Source: Dicyema japonicum
Lineage: Eukaryota; Dicyemida; Rhombozoa; Dicyemidae
Length of the DNA stretch: 64,000 nt
Direction: 5' to 3'
NCBI GenBank assembly: GCA_011109175.1
Contig: RDEW01000005.1
Span: 541,523 to 605,522 of the forward strand
Shown: piece by piece, positions 32,240 through 43,127 of the stretch
Numbering within the stretch: position 1 is the stretch's first letter
Layout of the letters: the number at the start of each line of letters is the position of its first letter
Made by a program: the position numbers and the translations under genes
Notes under the pieces: generated by a model
Seen by the model: only the letters and a program-made list of their open reading frames with translations
Database searches by the model: none
What the model was told of the DNA's origin: nothing

Positions 32240-32565
32240 AAGCCTTGATCTCTTAGATTATTTTGATATGGTTGCTTAGGCTACGGGTTCGAATCTCGCT
32301 GCTGTTCACCTGGTGGAAGGTTCCACGCATCTACGATGCAGAAAGGGTTTGACGAGTGACGCCGTCATCAGTGGATACTCACTGCGGAACTGGATTGTTT
32401 AGAAAGGACACTCACACAAGAAAAAAAGAAGTGAAGATCATTCCTTGGTTCTACGATTAGTTAACTGTTCTTTACTTAATAAAGTGTGTGTCCTGCCTAT
32501 GCGGAGCTATAAATACTATGGCTCTCGTGAAAAGGCTTTATTATTATACTTGTGTCGACTGAGTG
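32240..32565 (+). mobile_element. SINE-B, full-length copy with LINE tail
   Basis: Starts with a tRNA-like head containing a perfect B box (GGTTCGAATCTCGC, 32286-32299). It continues with GGTGGAAGGTTCCACGCAT, GACGAGTGACGCCGTCATCA and a body ending AATAAAGTGTGTGTCCTGCC. Its 3' end GCGGAGCTATAAATACTATG, GCTCTCGTGAAAAGGC, (TTA)n is the end of LINE B (reverse strand of 52545-52595). Related copies are at 46561-46885 and 55560-55815 (minus). This is the layout of a tRNA-derived SINE mobilised by a partner LINE. Confidence 0.8.
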
Positions 32566-32569
32566 AGCA

Positions 32570-33440
32570 GATAATTTGCCTGCAATTCCCTTTTTCGTTT
32601 TCAAGGAGGGCCAACTCAGACCAAAATAATAAAAATCGTTACATTTGGCGATGTAGTATTTTTCTGTTTGCAATCGTCGAGGTTGACTTGCTACCTTCGA
32701 ATGTGTAGTACTTTTTTAAGAGCTTCTTGAGTTCATCGACTTCCAAATTGTCAGAATTCTACATATTTTTTGGTTTTATCGTTCCCAGATGTTATAATAT
32801 TATTGATAGACAACTGTATTTCATTTAAATATCATTTTTTACTAAAATTAATGAATTTATTTCAAATAGGAGATATTAAAAATATTACATTTTGTCAAGA
32901 GATGGTATACAGGGAAAACATTAAATAACCGACGCCCATAGAGAAACTAATCAAAAAAAACAAAAATGGACACAAATGCCAAAAAAGTGCTCGGCCGCAA
33001 CGAACTTGTGTAGGCTCAAGGAATCAACACCGAGCAAAGATGAGAGCCTTAATCCAATTCGTCAGGATCACTTTATTTAGTTTTTCGGTTTAACAGTGGT
33101 CTTTGGAATTAATTTTAATCAAGTGGTTTCAATGTTCCCTCGCCCTTATTCAACACATGTGCCGTGCCAGAAAACTCGTCACCTCACGGGTGGGATCTGG
33201 TAACGAGAATTCACCTTCACTAAAAAGTTCATATATCGGACTTGAGACACGTCAGTCAGATCCTATGTCATCAGGCCGTTGACTGTCCTAGGACTTTTAA
33301 TTGTCTCTCTAACAGAAGTGCAAAAAAATTACCAAAATTTTATCTTTTTTTTAATTTGAAATAAAATTATAATAAACGTAAAATGATACAAAAATTAAAA
33401 ATAATTTGATTAAGTTTGACTTTTACGTTTTGGTGGTCCT
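32570..33440. repeat. Mostly spacer; repeat G copy at 32980-33115
   Basis: Repeat G shares ACACCGAGCAAA-ATGAGA, a GGAATCACCTGA/AGGATCACTTTA block and a TTTCGG/TTGCCGG block with 61200-61290. No coding frame is recognised in either copy. A 23-nt GT-AG stretch (33434-33456) just before ORMDL could be a 5' UTR intron. Confidence 0.4.
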
Positions 33441-33464
33441 TGTTATTATTCATAGGTAGTTTTA

Positions 33465-33980
33465 ATGGGGTCCTCCTTTGATCAAACAAACTACAACTCC
33501 TCAGTCTTCCAATATAACGGATTCTGTGTTGTCTACATTTTCGTCATCATCCTCATACACTTTTTTTGTATAAGTATCCCTTTCTTTTCCTCTGCCTTCG
33601 CTTGGACTCTTACCAACATCATTCACAGTGTGGTTAACTTTCACCTAACTTATTTTTAGATAACTTTTTTCGCCTTTCATTACTTCGTTGGTAGTCCCTG
33701 GTTGTTTCCTCTTGACAACAACCGACCCTGCAAATCTGACTCAGTGGGAGCAGATAGACTATGGAGAACAGTTCACCTTTAGCAAGAAGTTCCTCCTGGT
33801 AACACCAATCGTTCTGTTGTGATTTTTGCTTATTCTAGGTTTTTACTGGCATCCTTCTACACGAAACATTCATTTTCATATTTTATAGTGAATGCAACCT
33901 TTATGCTTCTCGTGTTGATCCCAAAGTTCCCTCAAATGCACGGAGTGAGGATAAATTTTGATTCTCTTTTCGGGAAGTGA
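33465..33980 (+). CDS. ORMDL: ORMDL family protein (sphingolipid regulator of the ER)
   Basis: Exons 33465-33632, 33660-33815 and 33839-33980 with GT-AG introns of 27 and 23 nt. The joined protein follows ORMDL end to end: the [12 protein letters not shown] block at the first splice, [20 protein letters not shown], then [16 protein letters not shown] across the 23-nt intron and [13 protein letters not shown] near the C-terminus. Length is about 154 residues against about 153 in animals. Hydrophobic segments near residues 19-41 and towards the C-terminus fit the multi-pass ER protein that restrains serine palmitoyltransferase. One extra base between the SPW and LTQWEQ blocks (33693-33724) breaks the frame, so the copy is either a young pseudogene or carries an assembly indel. 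ATG 33465 lies just after a TAG in another frame and gives a normal-length N-terminus. Confidence 0.92.
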
Positions 33981-33984
33981 CTAT

Positions 33985-34780
33985 AGTTTTGTTACTTAAT
34001 ATTTTGGCTTTCTATATTTCCTATTTATGCTTAATTGCTTATGTTATCTATAAACGCTCTGATTGACTTACTAATCGATGGAGTCGTCAATTTATAGTGA
34101 TGAGGCTGACTAGTTCACGTGGTTATCAATTTCTGTCCTGTTTTATTGACACACAAAAGCTTTTATTTCGTCTTTAATGGGAGTTATACTCAACTAAGCT
34201 GGAAAATAGAAGGGCACCATTGACTAAGGTTCTTTTAGAGTGATTAAGTTTGAATCTCAACTTTGGATTGTCTTTGATTCCAATATTATGAGTTTTGATT
34301 GAAATTTAAGTAAAAATTAATGTTTTCAAAAGATTTGATTTTAATTGTTTAGTCAAAGTTATTCCTCACTTGACGAGGGTTTAAGGACAATGATATATTC
34401 ATATCTGAGTGACTCTATTTGTTTAAATATAATAACTTATTATATTTAGATTCAGAGACTATACGCTTAGCTTTTTAAGCAACGAACACTTGGGTTTTGG
34501 CATCACTAAAAATACTATATAGCGTGCTAAATTATTTTATTATCATTTTATGGGTGATATTAAAATGATTTGCAATTTAAATTAGCATTTTAAAAAATTA
34601 ATTTAAATTAAAAAAAACACTTATAGCATAATGTATGTTCTTTTTTAACAAAATTAAAAAATAATTATTCCAAATTCAATTTTATATTAAAATAAGTATA
34701 AAAAATAAAAATAGCATTTTAGCACTTAAATTGCCCTAATAAATTTATGTTTATTTTTAATTATGATACGAGTCACAAGT
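33985..34780. other. AT-rich spacer, probable 3' region of the adjacent LINE
   Basis: Very A/T-rich, no protein recognised. The part next to 34783 would be the 3' UTR of the minus-strand R2-like element. Confidence 0.4.
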
Positions 34781-34782
34781 AA

Positions 34783-37240
34783 TTAATTAGCTAATCTCCT
34801 CTTCTTGGGGCCAACGTCAATTGTCAGTATAGGTGTGTTTTCGTTGTCGCACAACCCACATCCCGAGACTCCCCTAGGTCGACATTCCTTATCAGCTTCC
34901 TCCTCATCAGGTATCGATACTCCATGTCTATCTTCAGCTTGCATGCTCTCCAACGTCTTTCTCAATACTAACGTTTGGATGTACGCTTTCACCCTTTCCT
35001 CCAGTTTGAGGGCATCCAGATGGCCCTTGAAGAATCTCGAAACAATCCCATCCCAGGTAATGACTACAGGGATTATTTTTACCTTTGCGCGATGAATACA
35101 TCCGAGTTCGTTCGCCAGTAAGTCATACTTATGGAACTTTTCCACCTCGACTTGCTTGAGGCAGTTTTGGGACGTGATCCCAATTTCAACGAGAGTAATC
35201 GTATTACGCACCTTATCATGAACGAAAATATCGGGTTTGTTATTCTGTACAGCCGTATCTGTACTAATCGTTGTGTCTACACGAATCTCCACAAATTCAT
35301 TTGAGACAACAGATTGGACTGAGTGGGTCTTCAGTTTCTTAGTTTTTCTTATTCCATATTGACGGCAGAGGTGTAAGTGAATACATCTGACCACCTCGTT
35401 ATGCCGCCTGAGATACGAGCTATTCAGCATTCTCCCACATCTAGTTGCAAGGTGATCAACGGTCTTCTTTCCTGAGTTACAATGTTTGCACTTGGCTTCT
35501 CCATTATCAAAAAACATGTTACGATCCTGAAGCAGACACAGCCTTCCTTCGGTTACAGGAGAATGATTTCCATGAACTAACCACCCTGAGGATTCAGCAA
35601 TATTCACTTCGGTATCTTTCAGACACTCAAATAGAATAGAGTGCAGCGATTTCTCTTCAATTTTTCCCAGTAGATATTCATGTTGTATTTCCATCAATTT
35701 CAACATTGTCAAATCCTTCACATTTTCAATGTTGTACTTTCTTGAGATGAATTCTACGATAGTGGCCATGTGTATTTTCTTTGAATTAATGACCCGTAGA
35801 ATTCCCGCTCTTCTTAGGCAGTAATTTGCCTTATGTTCCAAATCACTATAAAATTGGAGGAGCATTCTTTCTGCTTTGTTACTGACTGACTCGAGGCCTC
35901 TTCCAAATTTATTTCTTGGTAGATAAAGTCTTTCTTTGTTTGCCGGTTGCAAGTGGATATGACTGTCCATAAGAATTCTGCGAATATTTTTATCAATCTG
36001 TTCAAACTCTCCAGGTTCGATATCAATCAATCCAATGTAATAGTTGTAAAGGGAGATTGCATACTCATTCATAGCTTTAAACAGGTTCACTGAGTTTAAA
36101 TCCGTCTTCGTCAAATTTTTGATCCGCTTAGATACTTCTCCATAGATTTTATTCATAATTTCTCCTTTAAGAACATTGCTGTTCTTATCTTCAAGAACTC
36201 CCAAATATCGGTATCCATCCAATCCATCAAGGAAACGAGCTTTCCCAGACAAGGACTTGACATTTGTTGCAGATTTGTCAAAGTTCCTCTCCAACCCGGC
36301 TGCATCAAAAAACGAATCAACTTCTTCCATCATCATAACCATTGAATCACTTTTGTGAGAAAACAACTTTATATCGTCCATAAACAGAAGGTGATTAGTG
36401 GCATATGTTGGCTCTCCATTTCCCGGGCTTCCCATAGTTACTTTAGGAAATTTTCCATTCAATATTCGGCTAAGGGGGTCCATTAACAAAGCAAAGATCT
36501 GTGGCGAAAGAGAGTCCCCCTGTAGAATTCCTCTTCTTATTCTAATCTCCCCCAACACTTTTCCTTCCAAATTCAGTCGTATCTTCCATTTCCCAACAAG
36601 TTTCGTGATAAAACTCACAATCCAGAAAGGCAGGCCAGAATTCTGGAGCACTTCGCCCAAAAACTCGTGGTCAACGGAATCAAATGCTTTTTTAACATCG
36701 ATCCAGGTAGAACATAAGTTACTTCCATTTCTTTGATTTAAATATTGGTTCACCAAAGCTTGTTCTTTGGCTCCTTGACACATCCTCCGAGTTCCCAATT
36801 GATTATCACTTAAGAGATCGTACGATTCAATATATTCAGATAATTTCTTGTTCACACACTTTGTCAATAGTTTATAGAGATTAGGCATACAAGTAATTGG
36901 TCTTAACTCCTTGGGTGAATTACATACGTCCACTTTTGGTATAAGATGTGTTATCCCCGTGTAGAACCAATCACCAGGCGTATATTCATCATTTATGATC
37001 TTCTGAATCTCCTCGCAAAGATGTTCATGAATCGAAGTAAAACTTTTGATAAAGAAGTTATAAACTCCGTCGCACCCAGACGCTTTCCAATTTGGAAGCA
37101 TCTTGATAGTATCGACGATCGCTTCCTTTGTAAAATCGGCATAAGAATTTTCAGATCCAGTCACTCTCTTGTTCAACAAGAATTTGCTCTCCTTTCGATC
37201 ACTCTCATTCCAAATGGTTGTCCAAAAAGGTAGACATTCC
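34783..37240 (-). mobile_element. R2-like LINE with intact RT/endonuclease frame
   Basis: One open frame of 798 codons (37179-34783). RT: catalytic Asp in DVKKAFDSVD (residue 161), GILQGDSLSPQIF (217-229) and FMDD (266-269, in place of YADD). A CCHC knuckle follows (C564, C567, H576, C581), then a restriction-like endonuclease with KPDIF (D650) and ITLVEIGI (E665), and a basic end PKKRRLAN. This order (RT, CCHC, PD-(D/E)xK nuclease) defines R2-like LINEs. Family members are usually longer with N-terminal zinc fingers. Here coding potential continues to about 37240 and stops at a palindrome, so the copy is 5' truncated. No rDNA is nearby. It is the only long LINE frame in the window without breaks and may be the youngest insertion. 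Confidence 0.93.
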
Positions 37241-37262
37241 CTTCATCGAATATTCAGTAAAA

Positions 37263-37315
37263 CCTCTCGAATCCGCCAAATTTGGGACATGGGTAATTAC
37301 GGCGGATTCGAGAGG
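37263..37315. repeat. Perfect 15-bp inverted repeat
   Basis: CCTCTCGAATCCGCC (37263-37277) and its exact reverse complement (37301-37315) flank a 23-base spacer. It is preceded by TTCAGTAAAA, reminiscent of the CAGTAAAC end of the Tigger element at 43128. It may be a collapsed MITE or a hairpin. Confidence 0.7.
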
Positions 37316-37379
37316 CAAATTTAATTAATAAAATGCATTTTTTTAATTTTAAAGACTAATTAAAAATTAAAAATATGGA

Positions 37380-37555
37380 TTCCGAGATAATTCTGTAAAA
37401 AGCAAGGTGGATACATTCCCTTTGCTCCTCAGGTCATTTAAGGATCGTCTTGAAATAACACGTCTCAATCTTCCGGAAAAGATTTCAGACACTCTTGTGA
37501 GCGAAATCCTTGAATTTTGCCCGATAAATTTTATAATTTGGACTTATTCAGATTT
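37380..37555. other. Short spacer
   Basis: No motif recognised; joins directly to a LINE 5' end. Confidence 0.4.
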
Positions 37556-37559
37556 TTTT

Positions 37560-37833
37560 TAATCTTGTACAAATACGTTTTTTTTGGTTGAGCTGGTGAC
37601 GTGGCTCTTGATCTCAATGTCTGAAAACACAGTTTCAAGCCATTGGACTTCTCCCTTCTCACGTTTAACGTCAGGGGACTCTCTAGCGTTTGGAAACGGA
37701 AGGAACTGGTCGAGGATCTTTCAAAATACAAGGTTTCAATCGCCTGCCTTCAGGAGACCAAACTTATAAACGGGATCGAAGAACAACATGGGAACTTCCG
37801 ACTAATCTTCCTTCCAGGTGGAAACAAGCACTA
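37560..37833 (+). pseudogene. LINE 5' end and start of endonuclease
   Basis: Begins with a leader GGTTGAGCTGGTGACGTGGC, nearly the same as that at 39058-39077. It then encodes FSLLTFNVRGLSSVWKRKEL and SIACLQETKLINGIEEQHG, the first two motifs of an APE-type endonuclease (N-V-R-G and Q-E-T-K). The frame stops at 37831 where the sequence jumps to an opposite-strand element. Confidence 0.8.
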
Positions 37834-38960
37834 GCCTTTTGACAGGAAAGTTTTTGGCGTTTTTGATGAGTTTTTCGACATCCGACGTACTGATTTCAAT
37901 CGATTTTCCTTGAGGAATTTGAACGTTTTCAATTTGCATGGACGAGAGCATTTGTTCATGTCTATGTGACTCACTTTTGCATAGTGGTCCATTATGACAT
38001 TTGCCTGATGATTGAAATCACGTGGTGTTTGATTTTTGTCAATACTGGTGGCGTGGGTTGTCTCCATTCTAGTCTCGAAAAGTTCATGTGTGTATCGAAA
38101 GTCAGACCCAATATTTTTGCCATTTGCTAAACGGCAATTCTCTTCCCTCCGCAGTAACTTCTATTGTCCTGTTTGACAATCTTTTGTCTAAGGAGAGTTG
38201 TAACAGATTTTTCGGTATTGATTTTCATTAAACCAATAGTCGTGTTGTATTCTTTCCGTCGCTGTTTGGGTGTTCTGATCCCGTGAGGCTAAGACGATAT
38301 CGTCTGTATAAGCCAGAAGCAGGTCGTCTTCTCCATTCGGCGTCGGAATGTCAGCTGTAAATAGGTTCAATATGAATGGTGATAGCGGCGAACCCTGGGG
38401 TACTCCATTTGGGAATAAACGGGAGACAGAGTGAATGTTTCCAATGCACACTCTACCTCTTCGTCCGCTAAGGAAGTTTGTCAGCCAGCGTTTGAGGGTT
38501 TCAGGGATATCTGATTGGTGGATTTTCCATGTTAGATTCTTCCTCGGCACAGAGTCGAAAGCTTTGTGGACGTCTAGTGAGCATAACACAGTTTTCTGGT
38601 GTCTTGGCTTGTACAGAAATCCAGAGCGAATAAAGTTAGTCAGGGATTTGAGGAAGCTTGTTGTGGACCGATCCTTTTGAAACCATGCTGAAATAATTTA
38701 TCGAGAGTCCTTTCAGTGATTTTTGCGAGGATAAGTTTTTCAAGAATTTTTGACATGGAGCATAAGAGAGAAATAGGCCTGAAGGAAGCTGGGTCTTCTT
38801 TCGGTTTTCCTGGCTTCAATACTGGGCGAATGTTTGCAAGTTTCCATATAGTTGGGATTGAATTATAATTAATCGAACAGTTGTAAATTTTGGTCAGGGT
38901 ACCGATTCCCTCATTGCCTAGGTTTTCAGGAGGATTATGGAATTCCGTGTGGACCACGAG
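37831..38960 (-). pseudogene. LINE family C RT, minus strand
   Basis: From 5' to 3' on the minus strand: RT fingers (38957-38640; ANIRPVLKPGKPKEDPASFR, PISLLCSMSKILEKL), a shift, palm (38589-38188; LCSLDVHKAFDSVPRK, GRRGRVCIGN, GVPQGSPLSPFILNLFTADI, YTDDIVLASRDQNTQTATE, with YTDD in place of YADD). The 38067-37831 frame (NHQANVIMDHYAKVSHIDMN) is pre-RT sequence that lies 3' of the palm, so the order is rearranged. The C-terminal part is missing. Confidence 0.85.
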
Positions 38961-39044
38961 AATGTGTTACTTTGTTTGGCTTAGGGATGCCATTACTCCT
39001 TTTCCGTGAAATAAGTTAATTGATTCCTTTTCAGTCTTCCCAGC

Positions 39045-41995
39045 GGCGGTTTATTTGGTTGAGCTGATGACGTGGCTCTATTGCACACATGTCTTTTTCG
39101 TGCTTTTCTTCGGGATCTTTCACTATTAGCTCGTTCAATGTAAGAGGATTAATGTCGGATATAAAAGAAGAAATTTATGCGTGGATCTTGGATCGTACAA
39201 GGTAACCGTTACGTGCTTACAGGAAACGAAAGTAAAAGGCGGACTAGATGAAATCAACAATGATTTCCGCCTGATTCTGCACCCTTCGAATTGTCCACAC
39301 TACGGCATGGGATTTGCAATACAAAAAGAACTGAACAATCGAATCCACAAGACGTGGAGGGTGAGCGATAGAATATGTGTTTTACAATTAAAATACGGTG
39401 AAAGGAACAATTCCATAATCTCCATTATTAATTTACATGCACCAACTTCGGTGAGAGTATCAATCAATGGAGACGAACTAGACGACTTTTATTCCTCCCT
39501 GTCGCAACTATATGCATCTTTGGAAACATCGTTCATGACATACATCGCCGGAGATTGGAACGCAAAGGCAGGACGTGGGAGTAGTCACGAAGAATTCATG
39601 GGAGCCATGGGAAGGGGGATCAGGAACATTCAGGAGAATCGCTTATCGAATTTTGCAATACATTCAAACTATTTCTATGCAACACTGCTTTCAGCAGCTA
39701 CCGAAAGGACAAATCTGGGATTATCAAGCCTATATATAACCAAATAGATTACATTATCTGCAAACAAGCCTACAAGGCACTGCTAACAGATTCTCGGAGC
39801 TACAGTGAGACACTAGTAGATAGTGATCACAGATTGGTTGTGGCACGTTTCCTTTTCAAACGATATTTTGGGGTTTCCAAAGCGGCTGGTATGAGGATAC
39901 TGAGGGGAGGTTCGCAGTAGAGCAACTCTGCATGGTGGGACCGACTCGGGAAAGCTATCAAAATACATTGAGAGAAAAGATCAGACAGTGGAATAAAGAA
40001 AAAATGCTTGGAGCTGTGGCAAGACACCATCGATTCAATAAAGTGCGCGGCCCATTCAACAGTCGGAGTAAAACCGAAGCATTTCAACGGGCACTATGAC
40101 CACGAGCTTGAAGAACTATCCAAATTGCAAAGGAACCTACGTTTACAGGTCGAAACCTGTCAGGACCAGGCAAAGGAACACACTCTAAGAGTCATGCGGA
40201 ACCAAACCCTGTATAAAATAAAGAAAAGAACGAGGGAAATAAAGGAAAATAAACTTGCTGGAATGGCTAAAGAAGTAGAAAGACTCAAAAACGGAGCGCA
40301 AATGTTCAAGGCTGTTCACCTACTACATAGAGACACGCAGTCATTAAAAATCACAATACATGATCAGTTTGGAAAGACTATGTTAAACAAAAATGAAATT
40401 TTATCGGCCACATCCAGACATTATCAGCAGGCCTTCAATCAAAACCACGGGGAAAAATCAAACAATTTGATGATGAAGCACGAGAACTAAATATTCCGGT
40501 AACGATTCTGGAAACAAAACAAGCCCTGACAAAACTGGAACTTCTCAAATATGCACCTACCGAGATCTCTGAGCTATTAACTGAGATATACAACAAATCA
40601 TTCAAATACAACTCACCCCTGGATGAGTGTAATGGCACACTAATTGCACTACAAAGACCGGGCAAAGCTAAAGGCCCCTTAACGAATTTAAGACCCATCG
40701 TACTATTGACGATTCTACGGAAAACACTATCACTTATATTGCTGAACAGGATTGGATCTGACATCGAGAACTTTCTCTCTCACGGTTAAAGTGGATTCAG
40801 GTCAGGGAGATCTACAGCTGATGTGGCCTGGGGACATCGATGGCTTTGTGCAACACATCAAAAGTACAAGGGGCTATTGGCATCCTTGGCATGGACATGT
40901 CCAAAGCCTTTGACTCTATACACAGAGGGAAACTTTTGGATATCTTGGAGAAGTTGGTTGACGAGGACAGTGTCAGAATGATCCGTCTATTACTTGAAAC
41001 AACGAAGCTAAGTGTACGTTTTGGAAATTTGGAGTCTGTCCCATTCGAGACGACGTTCGGGGTACCGCAGGGAGATTCCTTGTCACCGGTACTTTTTGTG
41101 ACATATCTGGAGGCAGCATCAGAGACTTCAGACTATTAATTGGCGATCTACCTCAAACTGAAGTGATTTATACAGATGATATCGACTATATATCCAGCGA
41201 CGAGAAAACATTAAACTATATACGGACAAGGATGCCAGATGTCCTAGAAAAATGATTCATCAAAATCAATACGGAAAAGACGGAGACAACTACCATACGC
41301 CGTGAACTAACCCGAATTGATGAAAAATGGGAGATACTGTAAAAAATTGGGTCGTTGCTCGGAGACGCTGAGGATATCACCAACAGGAAGATGTTGGCCG
41401 TCGCGGCCTTTAGAAAAATGGAGTAGTCTGGAATCATCGTAAACAAATTAGCACACAATTACGTGTAAGACTATACAATGCCTTCGTGAAACCAATCCTA
41501 ATATACAACGCTGCAACCTGGGGTGTTTTAGAAGCGGTAATGGACAAACTAGTTGCCTTCCATCGTAAGCAACTCCGACTGTTGATGGCATCAACTGGCC
41601 AAAAAAAATTACAAACAAGAATCTATACAGAGTATGTAATACAAGACCATTGAGTCTGGATATCCTGGAATCAAGATGGCGTCTGTTTGATCACATCCTT
41701 AGAATGAGCGAGATGACGCCTGCTAAAATAGCAATGGATAACTATTTCTGCCCAGAAGTGAATACCTCGTTTCGTGGAAGACCTCGCATAACTTTTCCAG
41801 AGGTTCTACACAAGGACCTGACCAATGTAGGACGAAAGCTGAAAACTGGAGATGATCTGGATACGCTCGGAATAACTGCCTGTAACCGCGGAGCATGGAG
41901 GAAGTTGGTCAAGAGAATTGTGAAAAAAATAACCTGAAGAAAAATACGGCACAAGCGGAACCTTAATTAAATAAATTACATTTTTGGTTCTTCGA
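39045..41995 (+). mobile_element. LINE family A, nearly complete, APE type
   Basis: A leader with GGTTGAGCTGATGACGTGGC precedes the coding region. Endonuclease: SSFNVRGLMSDIK (about 39130), TCLQETKVKGG, YGMGFAIQKEL, INLHAPT, AGDWNAKAGRG (about 39550) and DSDHRLVVARF (about 39820). A charged linker follows (40008-40490). RT: GILGMDMSKAFDSIHRGKLL (about 40880), FGVPQGDSLSPVLF (about 41055) and YTDDIDYISSD (about 41168; YTDD for YADD). C-terminus: SRWRLFDHILRMSE, FRGRPRITFPEVLHKDL. The 3' end is CGAAAGTGCTATTAATAATA. The linker and the endonuclease are each interrupted by shifts, and there are stops in the thumb (about 41254 and 41341). It is structurally the most complete plus-strand LINE, but not functional as written. 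Confidence 0.9.
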
Positions 41996-42069
41996 AAGTG
42001 CTATTAATAATAATAGCGGCGGTTTGGGTGGGTCAGTCCTCATGTGGTTTTTGTGAGAGATTTTCGCGT

Positions 42070-43085
42070 AGTATTTTATTAGGGCATTTTAGTCTTTTGG
42101 CTGAATTCGTAATTTCCGGGTGTCTTCTCATCCACCTTCGAGATATTTTGAATAGTCTTCCAGACTTCGGATGTTGACCGGTTACGATTTAATGACGTAA
42201 AGACCATCTTCCATTTAGCTCTCTGTATTTTGAATTCATTGGCTTTTATTTCCTCGTTCAGCACTTTTAGACGGATCCCTGCTTTTTTGAGACGGTTTCG
42301 TTCCTTGATCAGAACCTTCTTTCCGTACTGTCTCGTGTAAACGACATATCTTTTAGGGACAGCCATTGTTATTGCTTCCAGGATGACTTTATTGACGTAG
42401 GCAACCAATATGTCAAGGGAGGTAAAGTTTTCCATTTGTATATTAGCCAAATGTTGGTCCGTAACTGATCGGAATAATTGGACCAATTAATCGTTGTTGA
42501 AAGCTGTGGTGAACAGAGTGTGATATCTGGGGAGGTTGGATTGTCAGAGTTCCTTTGAGGTGTTCTTGTGTTTTTTGATGAATTATTGATGATTGTCAGA
42601 TTGCGACAACAGGAAATTTCCTCTTGTATCTGCAGACTGATTTAGCAGCCAGAGAGGGTGTTTGCCATTAAAATCGCCGCATATCACGACTTCCAAATTT
42701 CCAATGCTGATAAGTCCGGCATAGTGTAATGTTTCGGACATGAGCCCGGAGGCGGAATATACATGTTTACAAAATATAGTCTTCCTTTTGTTGTGCCAAC
42801 AGATATTCTGATTGTCTCCGTGGTTTCATCACTTCCCAAAAGTTTCTTCGCTTCGAGTGTTTGGTCCTCATACTTTATGCCTTTTCTGATTAATCTAAGT
42901 AGTCCTCCTCCACGTTTCTTAGTGTATTATGTTGTATCCCGGAAAGAGGGGCGTAGTATCTTTTGCTGATACTTCGAGTCTTGAATGAACACGATGTCAG
43001 CTTTAAGTTTAACAATCAGAGTTCTAAGTTCAGTAATTTTGCCTTTTATTCCGTTCACATTCAGTTGTATAACGAAGATCCTGTC
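42070..43085 (-). pseudogene. LINE family C, endonuclease plus linker, minus strand
   Basis: The 5' end (43085-42490) carries, with shifts, FVIQLNVNGIKGKITELRTL, ADIVFIQDSKYQ, LYFVNMYIPPPGSCPKHYTM and TSPDITLCSPQL. The catalytic Q-E-T-K block is changed to QDSK. The 135-codon frame 42486-42079 is the basic linker (LIKERNRLKKAG, NRNRSTSEVWKTIQNIS), homologous to 14957-15450. RT is absent, so this is a 3'-truncated or interrupted copy. Confidence 0.85.
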
Positions 43086-43127
43086 CTTCGACTTGTGTAA
43101 TACAGTAACCTCTTTGATTAGTTAATA

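Noticed and set aside
34805-37233. Several plus-strand frames of 60-112 codons opposite the R2-like LINE
   Set aside because: They are shadows of the minus-strand RT/endonuclease ORF, with no motif of their own.
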